A stretch of DNA of 64,000 bases from Bretschneidera sinensis. Its lineage: Eukaryota > Streptophyta > Magnoliopsida > Brassicales > Akaniaceae. Each line of letters begins with the position of its first letter. The stretch's first letter is position 1. The translations under genes and the position numbers were made by a program. The notes below the pieces were generated by a model. That model worked only from the letters and a program-made list of their open reading frames with translations. It was not told the DNA's origin and ran no database searches. Where the stretch lies: NCBI GenBank assembly GCA_023935145.1, contig CM043697.1:52930001-52994000 (forward strand). The letters are read 5' to 3'. Below, one piece after another: positions 1 through 11,046 of this stretch.

Positions 1-116
1 CATCCGAATCTTCTTTCACTTTGGGCTTGGACCTTGCACCTTAATTAGTTGACAAGAGACTAGGTGATTATTATTGGGCAGGCCCTTGTTATGTTGGACA
101 TACCCATGTCACTATC
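1..116 (-). mobile_element. LTR start fragment (CRM/Athila shared LTR core), cut by window edge
   Basis: Read on the minus strand, this begins TGACATGGGTATGTCC and continues with the sequence found at the start of the CRM-like LTR (49869 downwards) and inside the Athila LTR (45921 onwards). It follows directly on the gypsy polyprotein tail at 117-329, as a 3' LTR follows pol. The window edge removes the rest, so the family cannot be fixed. Confidence 0.6.
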
Positions 117-329
117 AATAGCTTGGATTAAACTTATTATGCTTTCATCTCCTGTTGGGCCAAGCTTGGAATGCCCCATTTTAGATTCAGCCCAAATCTC
201 TTGAATCAGCCCATTAAGTGCTTCTTTGACTTTCTTGGATCTTGATCTAGTAATTGGCCCAACTGGAATATGCAATGGATCCTTTAATAGTGCTTGTTGA
301 TTCTCATCACATTTGTCTAATAGTTTCAG
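117..329 (-). pseudogene. C-terminal tail of a chromovirus-like gag-pol polyprotein (fragment)
   Basis: The minus strand reads a peptide with the motif VGPITRSRSKKVKEALNGL. The GPITRARAK-type basic tail after integrase is common in plant chromovirus polyproteins. The frame runs on through IDSDMGMSN into the adjoining LTR, the same overlap of pol end and LTR start seen in the CRM-like element at 49821-49869. It is fused upstream to an Athila gag remnant (330-516), so this is an internally deleted or recombinant element. No catalytic domain remains. The tail assignment rests on motif similarity to the copies at 4391, 5891 and 30385. Confidence 0.6.
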
Positions 330-516
330 CCATTGGTACTTCGTCTTCTAAGTCAGGTATGTCTTCTTCCTCGTCTGACAAGTGATGTGAAAAATTATCT
401 GACTCCTCCGACTCTAGTCTCCCTACTTGGTGAGGTGGGGGTTGATTTGTAGAAAGTGTAACTTCTTTTAGTAAAGCCAAGCGCTTTCTAAGTTCTTGAG
501 TCTTTCTACTAACTGC
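330..516 (-). pseudogene. Athila-type gag N-terminus, remnant
   Basis: The minus strand encodes about 62 residues almost identical to the N-terminus of the Athila Gag at 47717, including SRKTQELRKRLALLKEV and an acidic SHHLSDEEEDIPDLED stretch. Five codons present in the other copy after DLED are missing. The Gag start codon, the leader and the primer binding site are absent: the coding sequence joins the LTR end (517) directly. In the complete element 229 bp separate these points, and both deletion ends carry TCA. The piece ends at about 329 by fusion to a different family's polyprotein tail. It is not functional. Confidence 0.75.
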
Positions 517-2420
517 TGATAGACCGTTTATTTCGGTCATCAACAAACCCTACAGAAGATTGTAGTAAAGTGATTAGTAGGGTATCGTTATTGGCCGGGG
601 ATTGCGGGTACTCTATACTAAAGAGTAATAAAAATAATAAAAAAAATGATTTGATTGGTTTAATTAGCAGTTTATAAACAAATATAAATCTACATCTATT
701 AACATTACACAAGATTGGAGGTTTTCATGATCTGATTTTTCTTTTTACTAATTTTACTAAGGAAATTAAAGAACAATTATTTACAATTGATCATTTTCTC
801 TCACAATTCAGAAAATCAAGTTTGTTAAATGACTAATCAAATTGTTTCAATGTAGACAATGAATTCGTACCTCAATCACATATCAGAATTGAATCAAAGT
901 GCAAGCCTAAAGAGATCATGCACTTTATAAATTCCTTCTTAGATAATCACTAAGCTTAGGAAAAGTCCATCAGCTAGTTATTTTGTTTAAGCAATCAAGT
1001 TAATACTCAGTGCATCCTTACAATTACTTAAACAAATCATTAAGATCAAAAGCAATTATGATTCAATAACATGTTCCTTATTCCTATGAAAAAGTCCATG
1101 GATAAAGAACATGCAATTTCCAGAACATTAGCTATTGTTCATAGCTTTTACCACTTTAAATCATACTCCAGATCAATTAGGTGATCGAAAGTGCGATTAT
1201 GGCTTCAATGATTTGCAATATCAAAGTTTTCAATATAACATAACTGAAAATTCAACATATGTAATGAATTAATATGTCTACATATCATGAACAATTCAAA
1301 AACATTAAAGAATAAATCTGAAAATTAACAAACTCATTGAATTAATAATAATCTCTAACATAAGAATCCAAGGCTGAAACAATTAAAAAGAATAGCCGTA
1401 AGGGGTACACTTCTTGAACACACTCAAGGAAGCTTGAGATGTTAATGGTGATGAACCTCACGGCTATGATGATAGATGAAGGAGAACACATTTTGGAAAA
1501 GTCCTAATGTGCTCACAATTGGAGATGGAATGGTGGAGTGTTTCAGCCTTTTGCTTCTTGAATTTTGAGTAGAGATGGTTCCAAGAGAAAAGATGATCTC
1601 TTTCAGCTTACAAACACCCTATTTATAGAGCTTAGAACAACCCTCTAAGCTTAGGAAAAGCAAGAAAATAATGCTAAAAACAATCCATGAAACATGCAAG
1701 GAAAAAATCCCTAAAACATGCAAGGAAACAATCCCTAAAACATGCAAAGAATCAAGGAATGGCCAAAAGTAAGAAAGAGGAATACAATCCCGAAATTTCA
1801 GGAGGACCCAACTAGTAGAATTCAAACGGTCATATCTTCTTCCACACATCTCCAAATGAGCTGAAACTTGTTGGGCTGGAAAGAAGACGTCTTGAACTTC
1901 AATTTGGACCTAAGAAAGTCTCAAAAATGATATTGTTTGGGCCTGTTATGATGGGCCAAAATCCAGTAGGCTGTTGCATCCGAATCTTCCTCTACTTTGG
2001 GCTTGGACCTTGCACCTTGCTTAGTTGACAAGAGATTATGTGATTTTTTTGTTGGGCAAGCCCATGTTAGGTTGGACATACCCATGTCACTAATGGACTC
2101 CAATATTCTCTTGTGTTTTGACACATCATCCAAATAATTCCAAGGTGGAACCCTACAAAGAAATCAGCAAATAATAGATAAGGAAAGTTTCCATAATTAG
2201 AAAAGTTTCTTAGAATGATAAGACTATTTTCTTAATCAACTTAGATTTCCTAAAGTAACTAGGAAAACTCATTTTAGTGCCTTATTTTACCATTCCCACG
2301 TTCACAAGCTTTTTAAATACTAAGAAAAGAAACTAAGCTCAAAATAACAAAGTTAAGAGAATTGCAAAGCCAAATAGGGTAGGAAAGGCATTAAAAACGT
2401 AACATAAAGTGTTCCTATCA
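517..2420 (-). mobile_element. Athila-type LTR, antisense, about 1904 bp
   Basis: This is nearly the full reverse complement of the Athila LTRs at 45590-47491 and 61715-63616. On the minus strand it starts TGATAGGAAC (2420) and ends GGTCTATCA (517). It contains the TATA region near 1620 and the core shared with the CRM-like LTR at about 1605-2089. It would be the 5' LTR of a minus-strand element whose internal part is reduced to 117-516. It replaces the end of the Tat-like pol fragment at 2421. No target duplication can be checked because the other end lies outside the window. Confidence 0.85.
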
Positions 2421-4390
2421 TCTATCAGTTTGGAAAGTGGTTATTCCACTGCTTGTTTGCTCCATATAATCTCTTGTTGATGCCTTGCAGAAGCATCCTG
2501 TAAGTTGCTTCGGCCAGCCTGTTAGCCTGTGGGTACTTGACAGAGGAAAATCGATGCTTGATGTGCAGTTCTTTGCAGAATGTCTTGAATCGGGAGCTGT
2601 TAAACTGTCTGCCGTTGTAAGTGACCAATACTCGGGGCACGCCGAAGCGGCATACCATGGTTTTCCAGACGAAACTTTGAGCCTGGTGATCAATTATGCT
2701 AACCAACAGTTTCACCTCCATCAACTTGGTGAAGTAATCTATCACCGCAATGAGATGCTTCCGTTGGTCGGGTGCCCTGGTGAAGAAGGGACTGAGAGGT
2801 CTATTCCCCACATGGCGAAAAGGAGTGGGATTACAATCGAGGTGAGAGGATTTGCTGGTTGGTAGGGTACTAGAGAGTGCTATTGACAGCTCCTGCACTT
2901 TTTAACCAATTCCTCGGCATATTTTTGCATTTTGGGCTAGTAGTACTCTTGTTGGAGTACCTTAAAGACTAGGGCTCGACCTCCTAGGTGATTCCTGCAT
3001 ACTCCTTTGAAAACCTCCCGAATGGCGTAGTTGGCTTTGGTGAAGTGTCTACCTTAGGTAAGGTGTCATGAGGCCTCCATTGTACAACTGCTCATCTATG
3101 ATCGCATATCATGATGCCTGGGAAACGATTTTCCTAGCTTTGTTTTTCTACTCTGGGAGCTGGCCGTCATGTAAATATCAAAGGATCAGATTAAACCAAG
3201 TTTATTCCTCTGTAACAGGCATCACAGGGATCTTTTCAATGCTTAGAACAGCAAGTGTCTCGAGGTATATAGCCTAGGTCAGCTCGGGCCGACAGGGGAA
3301 GGCGAGTTGAGCTAAAAAGTCAGCCTTCGAGTTTTTCGCCCGGGGAACCTGGGTAATCTGGAACACTCTGAATCTGGTGGTGACTTCCTTAGCTTTCTCA
3401 AGGTAGCAGGCAATTTTCTCCCCTCGGGTTTCAAATTCTCCGTTAATCTTATTCACTACCAGTTGTGAATCGTTATACGCGTCTAAGGCCTCGACAGCCA
3501 TCACCTTCATCAACTTCATTCCAGTGAGTAACACCTCGTACTCGGCTTCATTGTTGGAGGCTCTGAACCCAAACCTCAAGACGTACTTGATGGTGAAACC
3601 ATTCAAGTTGCACAGGATAAGTCTGGCCTCACTTCCGGCCCTGTTGGAGGATCTGTCGACATGGAGGGTCAATTGTGGAACTTGCGCGGTCACCTCTGGA
3701 TCCAGGGTTAGGTCCGATCTTCCTTGGAGTGTTGTCTTTACGATGAAGTCTGTGAGAGCCTAAGCCTTGATGGCCTTGTGGGGATGATATCAGATGTCGA
3801 ACTTACCAAGCTCTATGGACCATTTGACTATCCTCCCAGAGACGTCCGGCTTGTGGAGTACTTGTCTCAGCGGTTGGTCCATTAGGAGGATGATGGTGTG
3901 CACTTTATGATCAGATCTTCCTTGCGATGATCAGGATGGCGTATGCCATCTTTTCTATTGGGAGATACCGTGCTTCTACATCATGGGGGATTTTGCACAC
4001 ATAGTACAAGGGTCTCTGAAGGCTTGCTTCTTTCTAGATCAAGACAGAGGCCACTACTTCCTACCCAATTGACAGATACAAAAAAAGTTCTTCGCCATTG
4101 ACGGGCTTGGTCAAAAATGAGGCCAAGCTCAAATATCCTTTCAGCTCTTCGAATAGCTTTTGACAGTCTTTGGTCCAGGTGAAGTCTTTTGATTTTCTGA
4201 TGGCTTTGAAGAATGAGAGGCAGTTCTCCGCAGACTTCGACATGAAACTGCTGAGTGCAGCTACCTGCCCCATCAACCATTGTACTTCTTTTATCGTTCG
4301 AGTGGGAGTCATACCAAGGATAGCCTCGATTTTTTCTGGATTAGCCTCTATTCCTCTTTGGGTTACCATAAAGCCAAGGAACTTTCTGAT
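2421..4390 (-). pseudogene. Tat-lineage Ty3/gypsy pol fragment (RT end, RNase H, integrase)
   Basis: Minus-strand peptides occur in the order of a Ty3/gypsy pol. The RT C-terminus and thumb lie at about 4061-4390 ([15 protein letters not shown], then a connection region ending EELFLYLSIG). A second, archaeal-type RNase H lies at 3274-3700 (LHVDRSSNRAGSEA, ASNNEAEYEVLLTG, NDSQLVVNK). The integrase core lies at 2425-2900 (KHLIAVIDYFTK, HRFSSVKYPQANRLAE). The ASNNEAEYE motif marks the extra RNase H known in Tat-lineage elements. Stops and frameshifts separate the blocks. It is cut at 2420/2421 by the Athila LTR and at about 4390/4391 by the chromovirus-like piece. A better preserved relative lies at 25210-28945. 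Confidence 0.8.
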
Positions 4391-4585
4391 GAGGACACGA
4401 CTAACAAATGGAAGGTAGATCCTATTCAAGTTCCAATTGGTCAAGTTACAAGGGCCCCAGCTAAACGGTTTATTCAAGTTCCAATTAGTCCAATTATAAG
4501 GGCCCGAGCTAAACGGTTCAAGAAAACTCTCAATTGGCTTATTCAACATATTTGGGCTAAGAACCATCTTTGGGGGCCCAAGGAT
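4391..4585 (+). pseudogene. Chromovirus-like polyprotein C-terminal tail, with internal duplication
   Basis: The plus strand reads DEDTTNKWKVDPIQVPIGQ, then two tandem copies of an IQVPI..RARAKRF module of about 57 bp, then KKTLNWLIQHIWAKNHLWGPK. The same block occurs at 5891-6089 and 30385-30580, immediately before the same LTR each time, so it is the polyprotein end and polypurine region (TTTGGGGGCCCAAGG). The upstream border, next to Tat RT sequence, falls at GATGAGGACACGAC, the same point at which copy 2 is joined to a gag start. Confidence 0.7.
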
Positions 4586-5407
4586 CGCTATACATAATCC
4601 ACAAGGATGGGTTTCCATGATCCAAGGGAACTTCCACTTTGGAATTTCGGGGGGACCCAACAACCAGAATTAAAATGATCATATCTTCTTGCTCGCAACT
4701 CCAAATGGGCTGAAACTTGTTAGGATGGAAAGTTGACGTCTTGAACTTCAATTTAGACCTAAGAAAGTTTAAAAAATGACACCGTTTGGGCCTGTTATGA
4801 TGGGCCGAAATCCAGCAGGCTGTTGCATCCGAATCTACGTGGGCTTGCACCTTTTCTTAATTGTTTCCTTCTAAATTTAATTGTTGCATTATAAGGCTTG
4901 CATGCCAAGTTAAGTACTTTCCTTATTTGAATTTTAGGTTACCAAAATTCTATTTAGGTTTATTTCCTATTTCGTAGTTTTCTATTCCTGCTAGAATTCT
5001 GTTTAGGTTTATTTCCTATTTTTTAGTTTTTCTTTTTCTATTTGGTTACGAATTCTCATGTATTTAAATAACTATTGGCTTTTGGAATAATAACAATTCA
5101 GATTTGATTCATACTTTCGGAGAGAAATTTCTCTTTGGTTCTTTTAGAACTTCTGAACTTATTGGAGTTTCCGTGGCGTTCATCTTCAACTTATCAATCA
5201 ATCCTTCCATAATTGATTGTGGTGTCTTCATTATACCAAGGTTCTTGCTTCGATATAAGCAACGGGTCACGGTCTCAGTCTTCATTGTACCAAGGTTTTT
5301 GCTTCAAAATTAGCAATGGGTCGCGGTCTCACATAAATCTGCTTCAAGACGATCTTGGAGGTCTTTTTGATCCATAAATTTCTTAGTTCTTGGCGTGGAT
5401 CATATTA
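4586..5407 (+). mobile_element. LTR of chromovirus-like element, copy 1 (about 822 bp)
   Basis: The LTR runs from CGCTATACATAATCC (TG in copy 2, so the first base is probably mutated) to GTGGATCATATTA and is directly followed by a TGGTATCAGAGC primer binding site. Related LTRs lie at 6090-6664 (truncated) and 30581-31400. It holds a TATA-like TATTTAAATA near 5060 and a short tandem repeat near 5220-5330 (CATTATACCAAGG units). Bases 4641-4853 match a module in the Athila and CRM-like LTRs but in the opposite transcriptional orientation. Confidence 0.8.
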
Positions 5408-5409
5408 GT

Positions 5410-5421
5410 TGGTATCAGAGC
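5410..5421 (+). other. Primer binding site, initiator tRNA-Met type
   Basis: TGGTATCAGAGC lies 2 bp after the LTR end. It is the standard plant retrotransposon site complementary to the 3' end of initiator tRNA-Met. It fixes the element as plus-strand and the LTR at 4586-5407 as its 5' LTR. Confidence 0.9.
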
Positions 5422-6089
5422 GTTCTAGTTGCAGATTTGCTTATCTTTTGTTTTGGTTCATTAAAAAAAAATGTGAAAAAAACGAAATTGGAAAGAAAAA
5501 AAGAAGAATAAATTTCCAGTTTAGGGAAAAAAAACGTGAAAAAAAAGAAGAAAAGTGTGTAATATTTAGATTCAATCCTTATTTCTGAATTTCTTTGTGA
5601 GTTATTGGTGAATTGTTGCTGGAAACTTTGATACTTGTTCGGTTAGTTTGATAAGAACCTATAGAGGATTATTACGAGTGGAGAAATGAAAGAGTGGTAA
5701 GCACATAAGAAGGGAAAAGCCAATCTGATTTTTGTGTGAAAACACGAGTGAAATTGAGTGACTCATTCTTTTAGTGAAACACGTGAGGGAGTGTGTAAGG
5801 TTCTTTTTTTTTTCTAACGTTGTTTTTGCAGCAAACATGTCAGACGACAAGAACAAAAATAATTCTGGAGATATGTCAGGAGATGGTGTGATGAAGACAC
5901 GACTAACCAATGGGAGGCAGATCCTATTCAAGTTTCAATTGGTCAAGTTACAAGGGCCTGAGCTAAACGGTTTATTCAAGTTCCAATTGGTCCAGTTATA
6001 AGGGCCCGAGCTAAACGGTTCAAGAAAACTCTCAATTGGCTTATTCAACATATTTGGGCTAAGAATCATCTTTGGGGGCCCAAGGATAA
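5422..6089 (+). pseudogene. Internal region of deleted chromovirus-like element: leader, gag start fused to pol tail
   Basis: An A-rich leader is followed by a start codon at about 5837 (MSDDKNKNNSGDMSG). After about 19 codons this gag start passes into the polyprotein tail block (GATGAAGACACGAC onwards, about 5891). All of gag, protease, RT, RNase H and integrase is missing. The internal region is only about 680 bp, shorter than one LTR. A pyrimidine-rich stretch and TTGCAG just before the ATG (5803-5831) resembles a splice acceptor. The copy has no enzymes and could only move in trans. Confidence 0.7.
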
Positions 6090-6664
6090 TGCTATACATA
6101 ATCCACAAGGATGGGTTTCCATGATCCAAGGGAACTTCCACTTTGGAATTTCGGGAGGACCCAACAACCAGAATTAAAATGATCATATCTTCTTGCTCGC
6201 AACTCCAAATGGGCTGAAACTTGTTAGGATGAAAATATGACGTCTTGAACGTCAATTTAGACCGAAGAAAGTTTCAAAAAGGATACCGTTTGGGCCTGTT
6301 ATGATGGGCCGAAATCCAGCAGGCTGTTGCATCCGAATCTACGTGGGCTTGCACCTTTTCTTAATTGTTTCCTTCTAAATTTAATTGTTGCATTATAAGG
6401 CTTGCATGCCAAGTTAGGTACTTTTCTTATTTGAATTTTAGGTTACCAAAATTCTATTTAGGTTTATTTCCTATTTCATAGTTTCCTATTCCTACCAGAA
6501 TTCTGTTTAGGTTTACTTCCTATTTTTTAGTTTTCCTTTTTCTATTTGGTTATGAATTCTCATGTATTTAAATAGCCATTGGCTTTTGGAATAACATAAT
6601 TCAGATTTGATTCATACTTTCGAAGAGAAATTTCTCTTTGGTTCTTTTAGAACTTCTGAACTTA
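6090..6664 (+). mobile_element. LTR of chromovirus-like element, copy 2, 3'-truncated
   Basis: It starts TGCTATACATAATCC and follows the copy at 4586-5407 to CTTCTGAACTTAT, where similarity stops after about 575 bp. As the 3' LTR of the 4586-6664 mini-element it has lost its last roughly 245 bp at the junction with a copia-like element. The shared module lies at 6144-6355. Confidence 0.8.
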
Positions 6665-7340
6665 TCTGCTGAAGATAAGATTTGCTGCTGAAGATAAGAT
6701 TTTAAGCCTAGATGGATGATTGTTAGGATTAAGCCCAAAATTCGATTAAGCAATATTGAATCCCCGATTAAAACATTGAATTTTTGATCGGATGTAAGTA
6801 GACCGACGCAATGATCAAAGTGTTTGGGATTTGAGTTGATGGAGGAATTTGTTGGGATGCTCCTCAAACCTCATATCAGAGAGAAGTGTTATTGTAAGTA
6901 ATTCTAGTCTCACATCGTCTATGTGTATCAAAAGGATGTGGGTACTAATTATTATAAATATGAGCGTCAAGAGAGTTAGTCTCCCACCTCTATTCCTGAA
7001 GCATGAATAGTTGGTCATATATAAAGTGTAACAAACTAAACATAATATAATTGTAAAATATGATTTATAGGATCCAAGGGTTGAGTGAACATTGGGTGTA
7101 TTAGGGTTTGGGTTGTGAGATTGGGAAGAGTTTTCAAATAGTTTTGTCTAGAAAAATTATGTATTGTGACGGTGTAGTGAGTTTTAGCAGCTTTTCTCCA
7201 TTCAAAAATTGCAAAAGAAATGAAATAACAATTGACTCGTTGATGTAGGCAAAGAATTGTGTTGAACCACATTAAAAAGTCTTGTGTTTATTTTTCTCTT
7301 TATGTTTGCTATTGTGATTGTGTGTCCGAATTCTCTAACA
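6665..7340 (+). mobile_element. Copia-like LTR (6721-7340) with a short internal remnant
   Basis: Bases 6721-7340 (620 bp) begin TGTTAGGATTAAGCCC and end CCGAATTCTCTAACA, with the 6-bp inverted ends TGTTAG/CTAACA. The start, the TATAAATATGAG-like promoter near 6953 and the T-rich U5 end look like a plant Ty1/copia LTR. The 56 bp before it include a tandem repeat of GCTGAAGATAAGATT and then AAGCCTAGATGGATGAT, which could be the polypurine end of an internal region, making this a 3' LTR. No matching 5-bp flanks were found and no protein domain is present, so the copia assignment is from LTR style only. Confidence 0.5.
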
Positions 7341-9016
7341 CTTTTCTCTTCCCATTCTTTTATACAAACCCATATTTCTCTACCTCCAATCTTCAAAACA
7401 TTAGTTTTGAGAGTCTATTACCCTCCCTAAAATTGTGGGTTTAGTTTATTTCTCTTTTTGGATCTGACTTCGATGATTGTCTTGCATGTTAGCTGGGTCA
7501 TAATCTCAATTTTGGCCCATGACTAACAAGCTTGGGCCAACACAACCAGTTCAATTTTTAAATTCAAATTAAAAAGGGATATAAGCTATTTTCATAGGTT
7601 AATGGTTATCCACCTCATTAACCCATGATTTTTAAAAAAATAATATCCAATCATCATAAGTTGGCGTGGAAATAATATTGGGTAGTTTGAAAACTCCCTT
7701 AAAAAGAATTAAAATAAATTTTTTTAACCCCTCATAAATAAGTTTTCAAACGACATCATTTTTCTGTACTTGAAAATACAAACTATTTTTTATATATAAA
7801 AAATTATATGAAGTTCGTGAAATTTTATTTAAAAAATAATACTTACAAAATAAAATTTAAGACAAAATATTATTATTCAATAAAATTTATATAATCATTC
7901 CAAAAAAACAAAAACTCACGGGCACGGATTACCCACCAATTACAATAAAGAGTACATAAACTACCTATCATTATGAATGTCTTGCTTTCTAAATTTTGTA
8001 TTATTGCTATGATTTGATAATTGTGCTTAATTGTCCTACTTAATAAACCGAAAATTTGGCACCAACTTGATCAATGAAATAAATCCTTTTTGTTGCATCC
8101 TTAGATAGAGCCACGTTCTTCATCTCATTGTCAGTCATCAAAGGGTACTACCACTACACTTAAATTGCCTAGTCAAATTATTATTTAGCGAAGGACCCTC
8201 AATAAAGGAAGACAACTGACATTGACTGACAAGGATTGGACGGTATCACATTGCTCTTTTTCTTTTTCTTTGGGGGCAAAAGAGGTCCCAAATTTGTAAC
8301 TCTTTAGAAAAAAATGCATCACTCAAATAGATGAAAAGTCCATAGCATTTGCATGTGCCAATGCCAGTGCTCTACCCACATCTCTCAACGCGAACATAGA
8401 TAAGCTTGTGCCCTTTTAAGATGACAAGGACCCCCCATTTTCCGCACTTGTTTGAGAAATTCTTGGTTTTAGCTTCTTTTGCTATGAAGGATTTCTGCCT
8501 ATAGGAAGGGAGCAAAGGAGTAATGACATGAACCAGAAAAGAATGGGAAAAAAAAAATTGAGTGGTGATCAATAGACCTAATTTCGTGATAGTTATTTTG
8601 AAATCAAAAATTTTTTTTAGTAATTTTGAAAAAATTGAATAGTAATTATTTTTAAAAAAATTTAAAAAAATTTAAATATCGAAATTACTACTCAATTTAT
8701 CCATAATTATTAGTGAATTTTTTCCACAGAAGCGGATCCGTGGTATCACCACTCAAAAAATTTGTCCTGACCTAGTAACAAAGAGGGTCATCCATAAGTG
8801 GATCAAATCCGTTAATTTACGATAAAAATGTATGAGTAAGAGAATGAAACAACAATTTATACATCTTAATTAATAAAATCGCTTTAGATAGGCGCGGAAT
8901 AAAAATTTTATTTCGAATCATTTGATGTTGTTAATGAAATTTCAAAAATTTATTAATGAAGTTCCAAAGAAAAAATATATGTTTTTTTGTCAGTACCAAA
9001 TGTATATATATCAATG

Positions 9017-9017
<1 letters not shown>

Positions 9018-9064
<47 letters not shown>
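9018..9064. repeat. (TA)n microsatellite
   Basis: About 23 uninterrupted TA units. The open frames across it (runs of Ile-Tyr) are artefacts of the repeat. Confidence 0.95.
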
Positions 9065-9067
<3 letters not shown>

Positions 9068-9477
9068 CTTGTTCACTAACCCAAGTGGACAAAGTAAAAC
9101 ATCTTCGTTTGTTTAGAGTTCCATGAAGGAAGGGCATGTACCCTTATATTTCTTGCAAGTATATCAAAGTTTTCTGATATATGGCTTAATTTACTGGCAA
9201 TATTGCAGAAAATTCAGAGTTTAAAACGATATAACGTCTGAATGAAAGAGAGAGTAATGGAAGTATCAGTCTTAAGAAGCAGAAACTTGAGTGAAAGACA
9301 AAATCCAAGTTAAAAGTTTGGGAAATTTCAAGAAACCAATCAGATTCAAAATCAAGGACACTGTTGCTGCATCAATTTAGTCAGCCCATTTGTATTTACT
9401 CTGACAGTTGATCATCGGAGTTTCTATGGTCAACGGTCATCACCCAAACCCCTACCTCCTTGCAGCTTGCTTCTTGC

Positions 9478-9764
9478 ATTAAATTAAAAAAAAAAAACAG
9501 GACAAATAATGGATTCTACACTTATATCGACTGTCTTAATTTAGACTGCCTAGAAGAAACTAAGCCCCTGTACTGTTGTGTTGGCTTAGGTGTAGTTTGG
9601 TTTTTCACATTTAAAGAAGTTCATTAAATAAATAAAAAAACATGACAAATAATGGATTCTACACTTATATCGACTGTCTTAATTTAGACTGCCTAGAAGA
9701 AACTAAGCCCCTGCACTGTTGTGTTGGCTTAGTTGTAGTTTGGTTTTTCACATTTAAAGAAGTT
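9478..9764. repeat. Tandem duplication, 143-bp period, two copies
   Basis: The block starting GACAAATAATGGATTC at 9501 recurs at 9644 and continues for about 121 bp with only two or three differences, ending TTCACATTTAAAGAAG. An A-rich spacer of about 22 bp is also similar on both sides. There is no coding potential. Confidence 0.9.
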
Positions 9765-11046
9765 TTTAAAACACCATTTGATGAAGCATTTATGAATTGA
9801 AAACGGTTTAATGTTGGGTGAAAACGGTAAGAGCCTATTTAGTATTCAAAAATATTTCATTTTCATTTTCTTAACATTTCTTCAATAAATTAGATATTCT
9901 TAACCTAGTTTGAAAAAACATTTTTTTCAAACATAATATTAAAATAGTTAGGAAACATTTTTTTTTTGTTTCCCAAATTTTCTAATATTGTAATAGAAAT
10001 AGAATTGTTGTTTTCTAAATTGTGTTAAAAATATTCAAATTGTTAAAAAAAAATGTTAAAGAAAATAAAGATAAAAAAGCATTTGGGTTATTATCATCAA
10101 ACATTTTTACATTTAACATTGTGTTTCAATGTCCGATTTGTATTTTAAAAACGATCAATTTATCTTTTGTATTTTCGACATGTGTTCAATAAACCATTCT
10201 AGTAAAAATTTTGGTAAAATTGATATTGATGCACACAAATCTTTATAAAACAAGGTAAAATTTTTGGTTAACATTTTTGTGTGGGCCAGTATTAACTTTA
10301 ATTAAAATTTTTGTATGTGTTGATATAGTTTCTTTGGAATTATCACTAAAAAAGTTTGTTGGATATATACTTAAAATGAAATGGGTAAATTAATTATTTT
10401 TAAAATATAAAAAAAATATTAAAATATATAATAAAATATAAAAATATTTGATGATAATAACCCTAAGTATTTTTTAATACTAAACGCACTCTAATTCTTC
10501 CAGCTTCTAATTCTTCTTATCAATTTTTTTTAAGTGGTTGGCTCAATAAGTGATGAGGACTGGAGGATGGACAATGAAATGGTCAATAAAGACGGAAGCC
10601 TTGATGGCCCTCATAAGATGCCCAACAACCACCAGCAAGGCAAGATTATTGACACCCTCGCAAGGCATTATTTTCAGAGAAGCACCATGGAATGATTGAT
10701 TATCCATCACTTAGAGACAAAACTCATGTACTAAACTTGATTTTAATGCGTAAAAACAACGCCTTTTTTTCAGGTCCACTTCCCCTTTATGGACTAGTAT
10801 TATAAATACTAGTAGCAAACGTGATCCATGCTTGAAAGCTCCCACTCAATTTGTAGTCTCAAAACCTTTTTCTTTTACAGATTGCAAAATAGCAAAAGTG
10901 ATTTTGTTAGACATGCCTGGATTTCAGGTCAATGAAGATTAAAATAACATTTCCCAAATTTCTTCAAGAGGAAAAAAAAGCTACTCAAATAAGCTAAAGA
11001 TACCAGAAAGCAAGGAACCAAAGAAAATTTAAAGTTTCCCTCACTT

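Larger units (their letters stand above)
7341..11046. other. Intergenic, no gene seen
   Basis: AT-rich sequence with only short random frames on both strands. It contains a (TA)n tract, a 143-bp tandem duplication and A/T homopolymers, listed separately. Its right end is presumably the 3' UTR and downstream region of the LONGIFOLIA-like gene. I see no protein motif or RNA gene. Confidence 0.6.

Noticed and set aside
2418..2865. Plus-strand frame of 126 codons and an overlapping minus frame of 91 codons
   Set aside because: They are shadows of the Tat integrase frame on the minus strand.
6721..7340. Copia-like LTR as a proven solo LTR
   Set aside because: The inverted ends are good but the 5-bp flanks ATGAT and CTTTT do not match, so it is kept only as an LTR with uncertain history.
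8922..9137. Frames rich in Tyr-Ile on both strands
   Set aside because: Translation of a (TA)n microsatellite.
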